A stretch of DNA of 64,000 nt from Bacteroidota bacterium. Lineage in GTDB: Bacteria > Bacteroidota > Bacteroidia > Chitinophagales > Chitinophagaceae. The DNA lies in contig JAFDXL010000009.1 of assembly GCA_018267955.1 (NCBI GenBank), positions 186,001 to 250,000 on the forward strand, given 5' to 3'. This document shows positions 54,346 to 62,118 of this stretch, one piece after another. Under the pieces are notes generated by a model that had not been told where the DNA came from, ran no database searches, and worked only from the letters and a program-made list of their open reading frames with translations. Both the position numbers and the translations under genes were made by a program. Each line of letters starts with the position of its first letter. The stretch's first letter is position 1.

Positions 54346-54420
54346 TGTGATCTGGATTGGATTCGAACCGATGACCCTTAGATCTTAGCAACATGTAGTA
54401 ACATATGCTACCCTTAAAAA
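54346..54420. repeat. tRNA-like direct repeat, copy A (75 bp)
   Basis: On the minus strand it contains a T-arm (GGTTCGAATCC) with an imperfect stem, followed by an acceptor-like CCAGATCACA. About 89 percent identical over its first 44 nt to 55853-55926, in the same orientation. No tRNA 5' half is next to it. Confidence 0.7.
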
Positions 54421-54547
54421 TTATTTGATATAACATACATAATAAAAGTATCTTTTATATTCGTATAACACACCTCTTTAAGCAGATTTGTTAAACAAGG
54501 AAATCAAAAGTCGTGTGTAATTAACCATTCAACTTCATACCCAGCTT

Positions 54548-55747
54548 ATGTCGACTGAAAAGGACTTTTTGCAATGGCTTACCCAAAAAAACAAACTTTA
54601 TCACAGATTTAATGAACTGGCAAATATATTTGAGAATTTTCTAACAGACTATATCTTAGTTTCTAAGGAAAATGCTGACGAGATTTCCGTTCGCTTAGAG
54701 GATATGTTAGGTAAATGTAATATTCCAAATATATACGAGAAAGGTCAGGCAGTTGAAACATATTCAATGTTGCATTTTCTAGAACGCTATCGTCGATATC
54801 AGCTTGTTTATTTGCAACTTTTGGAAAATCAATTAATTCCTTTTGCGACACTAATAAAACATTTAGATATTGGCACTGGACCAGCCCCTTCAATATTTGC
54901 ATTTTCAGATATTATTAAATTTTACAAAGAATTTTCTCAAAAAGAAGAACCTCGAGAATTTTTTGAAATTGAATATTTACCAGATTATGTCGAAAACAGC
55001 GATAGTTTCAGAAACTGGCTTCATCATTTTACTGAATATGCTAATTACAAAAACTATTCTGGCGGATGGGAAGTCCCTTATCATCACGGTACTTTTCGAG
55101 ATTTTGAAAGTTTAGATTTTAAAAAACTCAATTATAATAAAGCTCTTTGGCAAAAAGAAAGGGTTTACGAAGCCTTTGGCGCGAATCCCAATTATATCAT
55201 ACTCGAAACATCAAAAGAAATAACGGTTCATGGTCGAAATTTTATTTCAGGTCAGCTATTGGATAAAAAGAAAAATGGACATCGCTACGACGTTATCTCA
55301 TTTTCCTATTTTCTAACACTTCTCGAGCAAACAAAACAATTTAAAAAACAAATCAAAGGTTGCGCATTCGCTCTTAGAAATAATGGCATTATTATTAATA
55401 TTGGCTCTAACAACGATGACTATTTCCAAATCGCAAAATACATTCGGAGAACAATACAACGCTATAAATCTGTAAACAAAGAATTTAATGTAAGTTGTCG
55501 TGAGGTATTAAATGAAATAATATCATACAATACTCATGATGTTTTTAGTAAACGAATAAAGCAATCATATGAATTTATTATAAATAATTTGGAACTCCTC
55601 TCTGAAAAACAAAAAATTCCTCAGAAAATAAAGAAAGATTTTGATAAGTATATTAACTCAGGACAAGAAGAAAACATAAAAGATTTTAGACTACAGGTTT
55701 TTCAAAAAAGAATAACGTCAACAAACAATGATCAGCATACTGGTTAG
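54548..55747 (+). CDS. Putative class I SAM-dependent methyltransferase, AT-rich cargo
   Basis: A 399-residue protein. The segment LIKHLDIGTGPAPSIFAF (residues about 103-120) fits motif I of class I methyltransferases, and RYDVISFSYFLTLLEQ (about 246-261) followed by LRNNGIIINIGSN fits motifs IV-VI. The N-terminal 90 residues (FNELANIFENFLTDYILVSK) and the C-terminal 120 are helical and unlike known enzymes; distant similarity to Rsm22-like proteins is possible. The gene is much more AT-rich than the surroundings and sits between two tRNA-like repeats, so it looks acquired. Confidence 0.7.
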   Translation: MSTEKDFLQWLTQKNKLYHRFNELANIFENFLTDYILVSKENADEISVRLEDMLGKCNIPNIYEKGQAVETYSMLHFLERYRRYQLVYLQLLENQLIPFATLIKHLDIGTGPAPSIFAFSDIIKFYKEFSQKEEPREFFEIEYLPDYVENSDSFRNWLHHFTEYANYKNYSGGWEVPYHHGTFRDFESLDFKKLNYNKALWQKERVYEAFGANPNYIILETSKEITVHGRNFISGQLLDKKKNGHRYDVISFSYFLTLLEQTKQFKKQIKGCAFALRNNGIIINIGSNNDDYFQIAKYIRRTIQRYKSVNKEFNVSCREVLNEIISYNTHDVFSKRIKQSYEFIINNLELLSEKQKIPQKIKKDFDKYINSGQEENIKDFRLQVFQKRITSTNNDQHTG

Positions 55748-55821
55748 ACATACTAAAACTTGATTGTATTCGAATCAATTCAAATTGAAAATCAAATCGT
55801 CAGAAATCAGAGATAATATTA

Positions 55822-55845
55822 AAAGCCACTGAAATCAGTGGCTTT
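55822..55845. terminator. Rho-independent terminator of the methyltransferase gene
   Basis: AAAGCCACTGA and TCAGTGGCTTT, perfect 11-bp stem with a 2-nt loop and flanking A/T runs, so it could act in both directions. Confidence 0.85.
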
Positions 55846-55852
55846 CATATTT

Positions 55853-55926
55853 TGTGATTTGTATTGGATTCGAACCAATGAACCTTAGATATTAGCGAAC
55901 ATATGGTACATACCCACCCTTAAAAA
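55853..55926. repeat. tRNA-like direct repeat, copy B (74 bp)
   Basis: On the minus strand it contains a perfect T-arm (ATTGG, TTCGAAT loop, CCAAT) followed by ACAAATCACA as an acceptor-like 3' end. It matches copy A (54346-54420); the pair lies 1507 bp apart and brackets a single gene. Confidence 0.72.
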
Positions 55927-56195
55927 CTTCCCCCTCCCGCAGCTGATAAGCTGCAAAGGCGATAGCCGTTTTACTTGGATGAAGTTTCTTTTTTAAGATC
56001 TTTCTTTATACCTTATTGTATACCTTTATTAATATCTTATTTAAGCTGCTGTAGTGTTGCGCTTAGTATCGAAATGCTTAAAGCAATAGACTGAAAATGC
56101 AGGTTGAAACGGAATGTGCTATTGCTTATTTAAGCTGTCGTTATGTGCTCTTTAGATAAGGCTGCTGGTACAAGTGTACCTCGGGCAACAATGCA

Positions 56196-56801
56196 TTATA
56201 ATTGAGTTAATAGTATCTGCAGCAAGCCTATTATAAAGCCCAGCACACCGCCGATTATCTCTACAAAGCGGAATTCTTTGCTCATGATGGCTACCAGTAT
56301 CTGCTCCAGTTTGTCTGACGAGAAATTAGCTACCTTTTCCGTCACCATCTTTTCAATATCTACTTTCTCCGCAAGGCCCTCTGTATATTTCCCAATTACC
56401 TGTGGCAGCAGTGTATTGATCTCTTCCATCATGCCTTCCTTCAGCTGGCCAATGGTTTTTTCGCCCACAAACATGGCTATCATAGGTATCTTCTCGGCAA
56501 GGCGAACCCTCAGGAAAGTATCGATATGAGTTTCTATTACCGGGCTCACCGCAGCTAACTGTTGCGGGTCTTTTAGTTTACTTGCGATCTCATCAAAATG
56601 TATCAGTTCGCTCGCCACCAACATCCCCAGCTTTTGGGCAAACTGTTGTTGCCTCTTGGGAAAGATGCCTTGTATGGTGAACCCAAGGACCTTCACCGGG
56701 TTCCTTGGGTGGAACAGCATTTTGATGGCTATCCAGTTAGTAAACCAACCAATGAAGGCCGAGATTATTGGTAATAATAAAAGCTTCAGGTCAAAATCCA
56801 T
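56196..56801 (-). CDS. DUF445-family membrane protein
   Basis: A 201-residue protein with an N-terminal membrane segment (LLLPIISAFIGWFTNWIAI), the family motif IKMLFHPRNPVKVLGF and FPKRQQQFAQKLG, and a C-terminal hydrophobic helix (GVLGFIIGLLQILLTQL). DUF445 proteins are inner-membrane proteins of unknown function. Adjacent rmlA starts 22 bp upstream, so they may be co-transcribed. Confidence 0.9.
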   Translation of the reverse strand: MDFDLKLLLLPIISAFIGWFTNWIAIKMLFHPRNPVKVLGFTIQGIFPKRQQQFAQKLGMLVASELIHFDEIASKLKDPQQLAAVSPVIETHIDTFLRVRLAEKIPMIAMFVGEKTIGQLKEGMMEEINTLLPQVIGKYTEGLAEKVDIEKMVTEKVANFSSDKLEQILVAIMSKEFRFVEIIGGVLGFIIGLLQILLTQL

Positions 56802-56823
56802 TACTAGTAAACTGTTATGTTGA

Positions 56824-57690
56824 TTATTGTTCTTTGGCTATCATGGAGAGGTAGGCACCGTATCCGCTCTTCATATATTTATCGGCAAGGCCCAGCAGTT
56901 GTTCCTTATTAATATAGCCCATGCGGTAGGCGATCTCTTCGATGCAGCCTATCTTCAATCCCTGGCGTTTTTCTATTACTTCTATGAAGTTGCCTGCTTC
57001 CTGCAGGGAATCAAAAGTACCTGTATCGAGCCAGGCGGTTCCCCTGTCGAGCACGCCTACTTCCAGCTTACCTTTTTGCAGGTATATCTTATTCACATCG
57101 GTGATCTCCAGTTCGCCGCGCGGAGATGGTTTCATCGCCTTAGAAATAGCTACCACCTCGTTATCATAAAAATATAAACCCGGCACCGCGTAGTGCGATT
57201 TTGGCTTTTCCGGTTTTTCCTCGATGCTGAGCACCCTGAACTCCTTATCAAATTCTACCACGCCATATCTTTCGGGATCGTGCACCTGGTACGCAAATAC
57301 TACGGCGCCATCGGGATTCACTTTTTTCTGTAACAAAGTGCCCATGCCGGAGCCATAAAATATATTGTCGCCCAATACCAGGGCTACACTATCGCTACCT
57401 ATAAATTCCTCACCCAGGATAAATGCCTGTGCCAGTCCTTCCGGCTTTGGCTGTACTACATATTCAAACCGGCAACCGATCTGGCTGCCATCACCCAGCA
57501 GCTTTTTAAAACCTGCCTGGTCTTCCGGTGTAGTTATGATCAGTATCTCGCGGATGCCTGCCAGCATCAGGGTAGACAAAGGATAATAGATCATTGGTTT
57601 GTCGTACACCGGCATTAGCTGCTTGCTTACAGCTATAGTAAGTGGATACAGGCGTGTACCGGATCCACCGGCAAGGATGATTCCTTTCAT
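56824..57690 (-). CDS. rmlA: Glucose-1-phosphate thymidylyltransferase
   Basis: A 288-residue nucleotidyltransferase that makes dTDP-glucose from dTTP and glucose-1-phosphate, the first step to dTDP-rhamnose and related sugars. The nucleotide-binding loop [11 protein letters not shown] is at residues 8-18, with [12 protein letters not shown] near 31 and the [11 protein letters not shown] segment near 105. Length is normal. The gene is 6 bp downstream of rmlB. Confidence 0.96.
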   Translation of the reverse strand: MKGIILAGGSGTRLYPLTIAVSKQLMPVYDKPMIYYPLSTLMLAGIREILIITTPEDQAGFKKLLGDGSQIGCRFEYVVQPKPEGLAQAFILGEEFIGSDSVALVLGDNIFYGSGMGTLLQKKVNPDGAVVFAYQVHDPERYGVVEFDKEFRVLSIEEKPEKPKSHYAVPGLYFYDNEVVAISKAMKPSPRGELEITDVNKIYLQKGKLEVGVLDRGTAWLDTGTFDSLQEAGNFIEVIEKRQGLKIGCIEEIAYRMGYINKEQLLGLADKYMKSGYGAYLSMIAKEQ

Positions 57691-57696
57691 AGTATA

Positions 57697-58749
57697 TTAA
57701 TGTGCGTATTGCTTTTGGTAATATGATTGGTAGTTTCCGCTTGTTACATGATCCAGCCATTCCTGGTTGTTTAGATACCAATCAATGGTAATATCAAGGC
57801 CTTGTTCAAATGTAACAGATGGTTCCCAGCCAAGCTCGGTTTTAATTTTGGTAGCGTCGATAGCATAGCGCCTGTCGTGGCCGGGGCGATCTTTAATATA
57901 GGAGATCAGTTGTGCGGATGTACCCGGTTCACGGCCCAGCTTTTCATCCATTTTGGTGCAAAGCAGCTTTACCAGCTCAATATTCTGCCACTCGTTGAAA
58001 CCGCCTATATTATAGGTTTCGCCGTTTTTACCGGTATGGAATACCATATCTATAGCACGGGCATGATCTACCACGTATAACCAGTCGCGGGTGTATTTAC
58101 CATCGCCATAAACAGGCAACGGTTTATTGTTGCGGATATTATTAATAAATAAAGGAATCAGCTTTTCCGGAAAATGGTTAGGGCCATAATTATTAGAGCA
58201 ATTGGTAAGCACAAAAGGCAAGCCATAAGTATTACCATAAGCCCTTACAAAATGATCTGATGCAGCTTTAGAGGCAGAGTAGGGCGATTGGGGATCGTAA
58301 GGCGTAGTTTCCAGGAAAAAACCTGTTTCGCCCAGTGAGCCATAAACCTCGTCTGTAGATACGTGGTAGAAGCGCTTCCCTTCAAAATTGCCCTTCCAGC
58401 TTTCTTTCGCAGCATTCAGAAGGTTGGCCGTACCCATTACATTGGTTTGTATAAATGCATTAGGGTCAGTGATGGATCTGTCCACATGGCTTTCTGCTGC
58501 CAGGTGAATGACGCCATCTATGTTATATGTATTAAATATTTTATTTATTCCCGCAGCATCTGTGATGTCGGCTTTTATGAAGGTGTAGTTAGGTGCGTTT
58601 TCTATATCCTTCAGGTTCTCGAGGTTGCCCGCATAAGTAAGGGCATCCAGGTTTAGTATCTGGTAATCAGGGTATTTGTTTACAAACAGGCGCACTACAT
58701 GCGATCCGATGAAGCCGGCGCCTCCTGTTATCAGCAGTGTTTTCTTCAT
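57697..58749 (-). CDS. rmlB: dTDP-glucose 4,6-dehydratase
   Basis: A 350-residue extended SDR with the NAD-binding motif TGGAGFIGSHVV at residues 8-19 and the catalytic YSASK (YxxxK) near 155. It converts dTDP-glucose to the 4-keto-6-deoxy sugar. Together with rmlA it gives the shared intermediate for surface sugars; rmlC and rmlD are not in the window. A -7 element lies only 4 nt before its ATG. Confidence 0.96.
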   Translation of the reverse strand: MKKTLLITGGAGFIGSHVVRLFVNKYPDYQILNLDALTYAGNLENLKDIENAPNYTFIKADITDAAGINKIFNTYNIDGVIHLAAESHVDRSITDPNAFIQTNVMGTANLLNAAKESWKGNFEGKRFYHVSTDEVYGSLGETGFFLETTPYDPQSPYSASKAASDHFVRAYGNTYGLPFVLTNCSNNYGPNHFPEKLIPLFINNIRNNKPLPVYGDGKYTRDWLYVVDHARAIDMVFHTGKNGETYNIGGFNEWQNIELVKLLCTKMDEKLGREPGTSAQLISYIKDRPGHDRRYAIDATKIKTELGWEPSVTFEQGLDITIDWYLNNQEWLDHVTSGNYQSYYQKQYAH

Positions 58750-58753
58750 GGCG

Positions 58754-58761
58754 CAAAAGTA
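58754..58761 (-). promoter_or_regulatory. -7 element immediately before rmlB
   Basis: On the minus strand TACTTTTG matches TAnnTTTG and ends 4 nt before the ATG at 58749, predicting a leaderless or nearly leaderless transcript. A -33 candidate is only a TTTT stretch. Confidence 0.5.
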
Positions 58762-58872
58762 GCTTAATAGTTCTAAAAATGCAGAGGCGTACCGTTATTG
58801 ATATGTCAATGTTTCTATTTTGTTAATGCTTTTTTCACATGCGTAAATTTTCCCATTTTGACAATATTTACT

Positions 58873-58880
58873 TACCTTTG
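58873..58880 (+). promoter_or_regulatory. -7 element before fusA
   Basis: TACCTTTG matches TAnnTTTG, 46 bp before the fusA start codon; TTTTG at 58856-58860 is too close to be a standard -33. Confidence 0.5.
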
Positions 58881-58926
58881 CCGCTCATTTGAAGAAAACT
58901 AATAGTATAATTTATAATTCTTAACA

Positions 58927-61077
58927 ATGGCAGACTTACGCTATCAGCGCAACTTCGGTATTGCAGCGCACATTGATGCGGGTAAAACCACCACAACAGA
59001 ACGTATTCTTTATTACACCGGCGTAAACCACAAAATTGGTGAGGTACACGAAGGTGCTGCTACCATGGACTGGATGGCGCAGGAGCAAGAGCGTGGTATC
59101 ACCATCACTTCAGCAGCTACAACCTGCTTCTGGCAATTCCCTACGGTACAGGGTAAGCCAACACCTGATGCTAAAAAATACAAATTCAACATCATTGATA
59201 CTCCGGGCCACGTGGACTTTACTGTAGAGGTAGAGCGTTCTATGCGTGTACTGGATGGCCTTGTAGCCCTGTTCTCTGCGGTTGACGGTGTAGAACCTCA
59301 ATCTGAAACAGTATGGCGCCAGGCAAACCGTTACCGTGTACCACGTATCGGTTTCGTAAACAAAATGGACCGTATTGGTGCTGACTTCCTGATGGTAGTA
59401 CAGCAGGTGCGCGATATGCTGGGTGCAAAATCTGTACCGCTGCAATTGCCTATCGGTGCTGAAGACAGCTTTAAAGGTGTGGTTGACCTTATTACTATGA
59501 AATCAGTAATATGGGATGATGCTACACAGGGTATGACCTATACTGAAGGTGAGATCCCTGCTGATATGGTAGAGGAAGCTAACCACTGGCGTGCACAACT
59601 GGTAGAAGCTGTTGCTGAATATGACGATAAACTGATGGAGAAATTCTTCGAAGATCCAAACAGCATCTCTGAAGCAGAAATCCACGAAGCAGTTCGTAAA
59701 GCAACTATCGACCTGAGCATTATCCCAATGCTTTGCGGTAGCGCTTATAAAAATAAAGGTGTACAAACTGCCCTGGATGCAGTTATCCGTTACCTGCCTA
59801 GCCCGGTAGATATCGAAGCTATTAAAGGTACAGATCCTGATACAGGTGATGAGATCATCCGTAAACCTGATGCAAAAGAACCATTCGCTGCGTTGGCGTT
59901 CAAGATCATGACCGATCCTTTCGTAGGCCGCCTGGCGTTCTTCCGTGCATACTCAGGCCACCTGGATGCAGGTAGCTATGTACTGAACGTACGTTCTGGT
60001 AAGAACGAGCGTATCAGCCGTATCATGCAGATGCACGCTAACAAGCAGAATCCTATCGACTTCATCGAAGCTGGTGATATCGGTGCTGCTGTTGGTTTTA
60101 AAGATATCAAAACAGGTGATACTCTTTGTGATGAGAAACACCCGATCGTATTAGAGAACATGTTCATCCCTGAACCGGTAATCTCATTAGCTGTGGAGCC
60201 TAAAACTCAGGCAGATGTTGAGAACATGGGTAAGGCTATTGCTAAACTGGTAGAAGAAGATCCTACACTTCGCGTTAAAACAGACGAAGATACAGGCCAG
60301 ACTATCCTTAGCGGTATGGGTGAATTGCACCTGGAAATCATCGTTGACCGTATGCGTCGCGAATTTAAGGTAGAAATTAACCAGGGTGCTCCCCAGGTTG
60401 CTTATAAAGAAGCATTTACGCTGAAAGTAGAACACCGTGAGATATTTAAAAAGCAAACGGGTGGTCGTGGTAAATTCGCCGACGTTCAGTTCGAGATCGG
60501 ACCTGCGGATGAAGAATTCTTGAAAGAAGGTAAAGGCAACTTCCAGTTTATCAACGATATCTTTGGTGGTTCTATCCCTAAAGAATTCCACTCTTCTATC
60601 GCAAAAGGTTTTGAAACTTCAATGACTACCGGCGTTCTTGCAGGTTTCCCTGTAGAAAGCATGAAGGTGCGTATATTCGACGGTTCATTCCACCAGGTTG
60701 ACTCTGATGCGATGTCTTTTGAATTATGTGCTAAATCAGGTTATCGTGAAGCAGGCCGTAAGGCTAAGCCGATCATCCTGGAGCCGATCATGAAAGTAGA
60801 AGTAGTAACTCCTGACCAATACATGGGTGACGTAACAGGTGACTTGAACCGTCGTCGCGCTATGCTGGAAGGTATGGATAGCCGTAACAACCTGCAGGTG
60901 ATCAAAGCTAAAGTTCCACTGAGCGAAATGTTCGGTTATGTAACTCAGCTTCGTTCTCTTTCTTCAGGTCGTGCATCTTCTACCATGGAATTTAGCCACT
61001 ATGCTCCTGCTCCTCGTAACATCGAAGAAGAAGTAGTAGCAAAAGCTAAAGGCGGTAAGAAAGTTGGCGCTGAATAA
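58927..61077 (+). CDS. fusA: Elongation factor G
   Basis: A 716-residue translocase GTPase. G1 is AHIDAGKTT at residues 13-21, the G2 region [10 protein letters not shown] near 60, G3 DTPGHVDF near 95 and G4 NKMD near 149. Domains II to V follow in standard order ([12 protein letters not shown]-type domain IV stretch near 555). It moves tRNAs and mRNA through the ribosome. The strong codon bias is typical of a highly expressed gene. It is not in a str operon here. Confidence 0.97.
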   Translation: MADLRYQRNFGIAAHIDAGKTTTTERILYYTGVNHKIGEVHEGAATMDWMAQEQERGITITSAATTCFWQFPTVQGKPTPDAKKYKFNIIDTPGHVDFTVEVERSMRVLDGLVALFSAVDGVEPQSETVWRQANRYRVPRIGFVNKMDRIGADFLMVVQQVRDMLGAKSVPLQLPIGAEDSFKGVVDLITMKSVIWDDATQGMTYTEGEIPADMVEEANHWRAQLVEAVAEYDDKLMEKFFEDPNSISEAEIHEAVRKATIDLSIIPMLCGSAYKNKGVQTALDAVIRYLPSPVDIEAIKGTDPDTGDEIIRKPDAKEPFAALAFKIMTDPFVGRLAFFRAYSGHLDAGSYVLNVRSGKNERISRIMQMHANKQNPIDFIEAGDIGAAVGFKDIKTGDTLCDEKHPIVLENMFIPEPVISLAVEPKTQADVENMGKAIAKLVEEDPTLRVKTDEDTGQTILSGMGELHLEIIVDRMRREFKVEINQGAPQVAYKEAFTLKVEHREIFKKQTGGRGKFADVQFEIGPADEEFLKEGKGNFQFINDIFGGSIPKEFHSSIAKGFETSMTTGVLAGFPVESMKVRIFDGSFHQVDSDAMSFELCAKSGYREAGRKAKPIILEPIMKVEVVTPDQYMGDVTGDLNRRRAMLEGMDSRNNLQVIKAKVPLSEMFGYVTQLRSLSSGRASSTMEFSHYAPAPRNIEEEVVAKAKGGKKVGAE

Positions 61078-61101
61078 TTAGCAATAACATACTGATAATA
61101 G

Positions 61102-61126
61102 TAATGCCCGGTTTTGCCGGGCATTA
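61102..61126 (+). terminator. Rho-independent terminator after fusA
   Basis: TAATGCCCGG and CCGGGCATTA form a 10-bp stem with a 5-nt loop, 24 bp after the stop codon. The T content that follows is modest. Confidence 0.8.
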
Positions 61127-61151
61127 TTCATTTTAACAAGATCGATCAGTA

Positions 61152-61469
61152 TTACCAATATGGTTCCATCATGTCTCTGAGCATGGTTACCAATTCCTCA
61201 TCCATGTATTCGTATTCATCTGGTATATCCAGTATCACTATGGCCTTGTCTGCGAGCAAATCGCCAAACTGGTAGATGAGTTTATCTCTATGTACCTTCT
61301 CCATTACAAAGATCATATCTGCACGGGAGATCATTTTTTCGCTTACCCGCACAACGGCATTGGCCTCTGTGCCTGCAGACCATACCTTGTGGCCCGGTAC
61401 ATCACGAAATATTGTTTCCGCAGTGCGGCTGCGTTTCTTGTTCCTGCTGCAGATAAAAAGGATATTCAT
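61152..61469 (-). CDS. Low molecular weight protein tyrosine phosphatase-like protein
   Basis: A 105-residue protein that keeps the CX5R loop at its N-terminus (LFICSRNKKRSRTAE, Cys7 to Arg13) and a C-terminal ILDIPDEYEYMDEE where the general acid Asp would lie. It is shorter than the 150-residue LMW-PTPs, and the loop sequence differs from the canonical C.GN.CRS, so the substrate could differ. It is 12 bp downstream of the gene at 61482. Confidence 0.8.
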   Translation of the reverse strand: MNILFICSRNKKRSRTAETIFRDVPGHKVWSAGTEANAVVRVSEKMISRADMIFVMEKVHRDKLIYQFGDLLADKAIVILDIPDEYEYMDEELVTMLRDMMEPYW

Positions 61470-61481
61470 GAACGCGGGGGA

Positions 61482-61985
61482 TCAACATAATTTAGGATCC
61501 ATGAAGAAAGGCTTCCTTGGGTTTTCTTTCATATTTTTCTCAATACGTTCTGCCAGCCATTGAAAGTATTCTCCCAGGTAAGGATCAGGCTGCTTAACGC
61601 GTATATCCTCGAACATAGCTTTGTACTTATTCCAGGTAGAGGTAACGAAGATGCCCAGCGTTTTATCTACCAGGTCCATATTAATATGCCGTTCGGCAAC
61701 CAGCATACCCAGCGCTTCCATTTGCTGCGCAAACTGGAAAAGCATCACCTGCTCATTAACAGGCAGCGCACGCATACCTTCCTGTGTATCGGGTAGTGTA
61801 GTGGTATTGATATAGAGGGCTATCTCCGAAAACTCGCGTGAATCAAAAGTCCGGAGTGTTTCCAGTGTCAGCCTTTCCCGCCGGTCCCTTTCAGCGGTCT
61901 TAACTTGTGCTATACCAAAGATCAAAGCAACAATAAAAGAAAGTGTAAGCGCCACATTGGCGATCATTGTAATTAACTCGGTCAT
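61482..61985 (-). CDS. Hypothetical protein with N-terminal membrane anchor (DUF4760-like)
   Basis: A 167-residue protein with one transmembrane helix at about residues 7-27 (MIANVALTLSFIVALIFGIA) followed by a charged helical cytoplasmic domain (VKTAERDRRERLTLETLRTF). The pattern resembles DUF4760-type proteins, with moderate confidence. It is the first gene of a likely two-gene operon with the phosphatase-like gene. Confidence 0.75.
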   Translation of the reverse strand: MTELITMIANVALTLSFIVALIFGIAQVKTAERDRRERLTLETLRTFDSREFSEIALYINTTTLPDTQEGMRALPVNEQVMLFQFAQQMEALGMLVAERHINMDLVDKTLGIFVTSTWNKYKAMFEDIRVKQPDPYLGEYFQWLAERIEKNMKENPRKPFFMDPKLC

Positions 61986-62071
61986 ATAGATGCAGGTTTG
62001 TGAATGTTAAAGATAATGACAGATAAGATTAGTCAAATAATTGCCGGGTATCTTATTTATATTAAACAACA

Positions 62072-62093
62072 AAGCCGGGACTATGCCCGGCTT
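62072..62093 (-). terminator. Terminator of the repeat protein gene
   Basis: AAGCCGGG and CCCGGCTT with a 6-nt loop. On the minus strand it lies 25 bp after the stop at 62119 and is followed by T-rich sequence. Confidence 0.75.
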
Positions 62094-62118
62094 GTTTATT
62101 TTTTTAACTAACTACTAA

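Larger units (their letters stand above)
54102..54547. other. Intergenic region with tRNA-like repeat copy A
   Basis: A 446-bp non-coding stretch, AT-rich. It holds the right arm of the inverted repeat (54120-54129) and tRNA-like repeat copy A (54346-54420). No reading frame of interest is seen on either strand. Confidence 0.55.
55748..56195. other. Intergenic region with terminator and tRNA-like repeat copy B
   Basis: A 448-bp stretch. A strong hairpin (55822-55845) ends the methyltransferase transcript, and the tRNA-like repeat copy B follows at 55853-55926. The rest (to 56195) is AT-rich with no gene seen. Confidence 0.6.

Noticed and set aside
54346-54420. A functional tRNA gene on the minus strand
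   Set aside because: Only the T-arm and acceptor-like 3' end can be recognised; no matching 5' acceptor, D-arm or anticodon stem pairs upstream. The same holds for the copy at 55853-55926.
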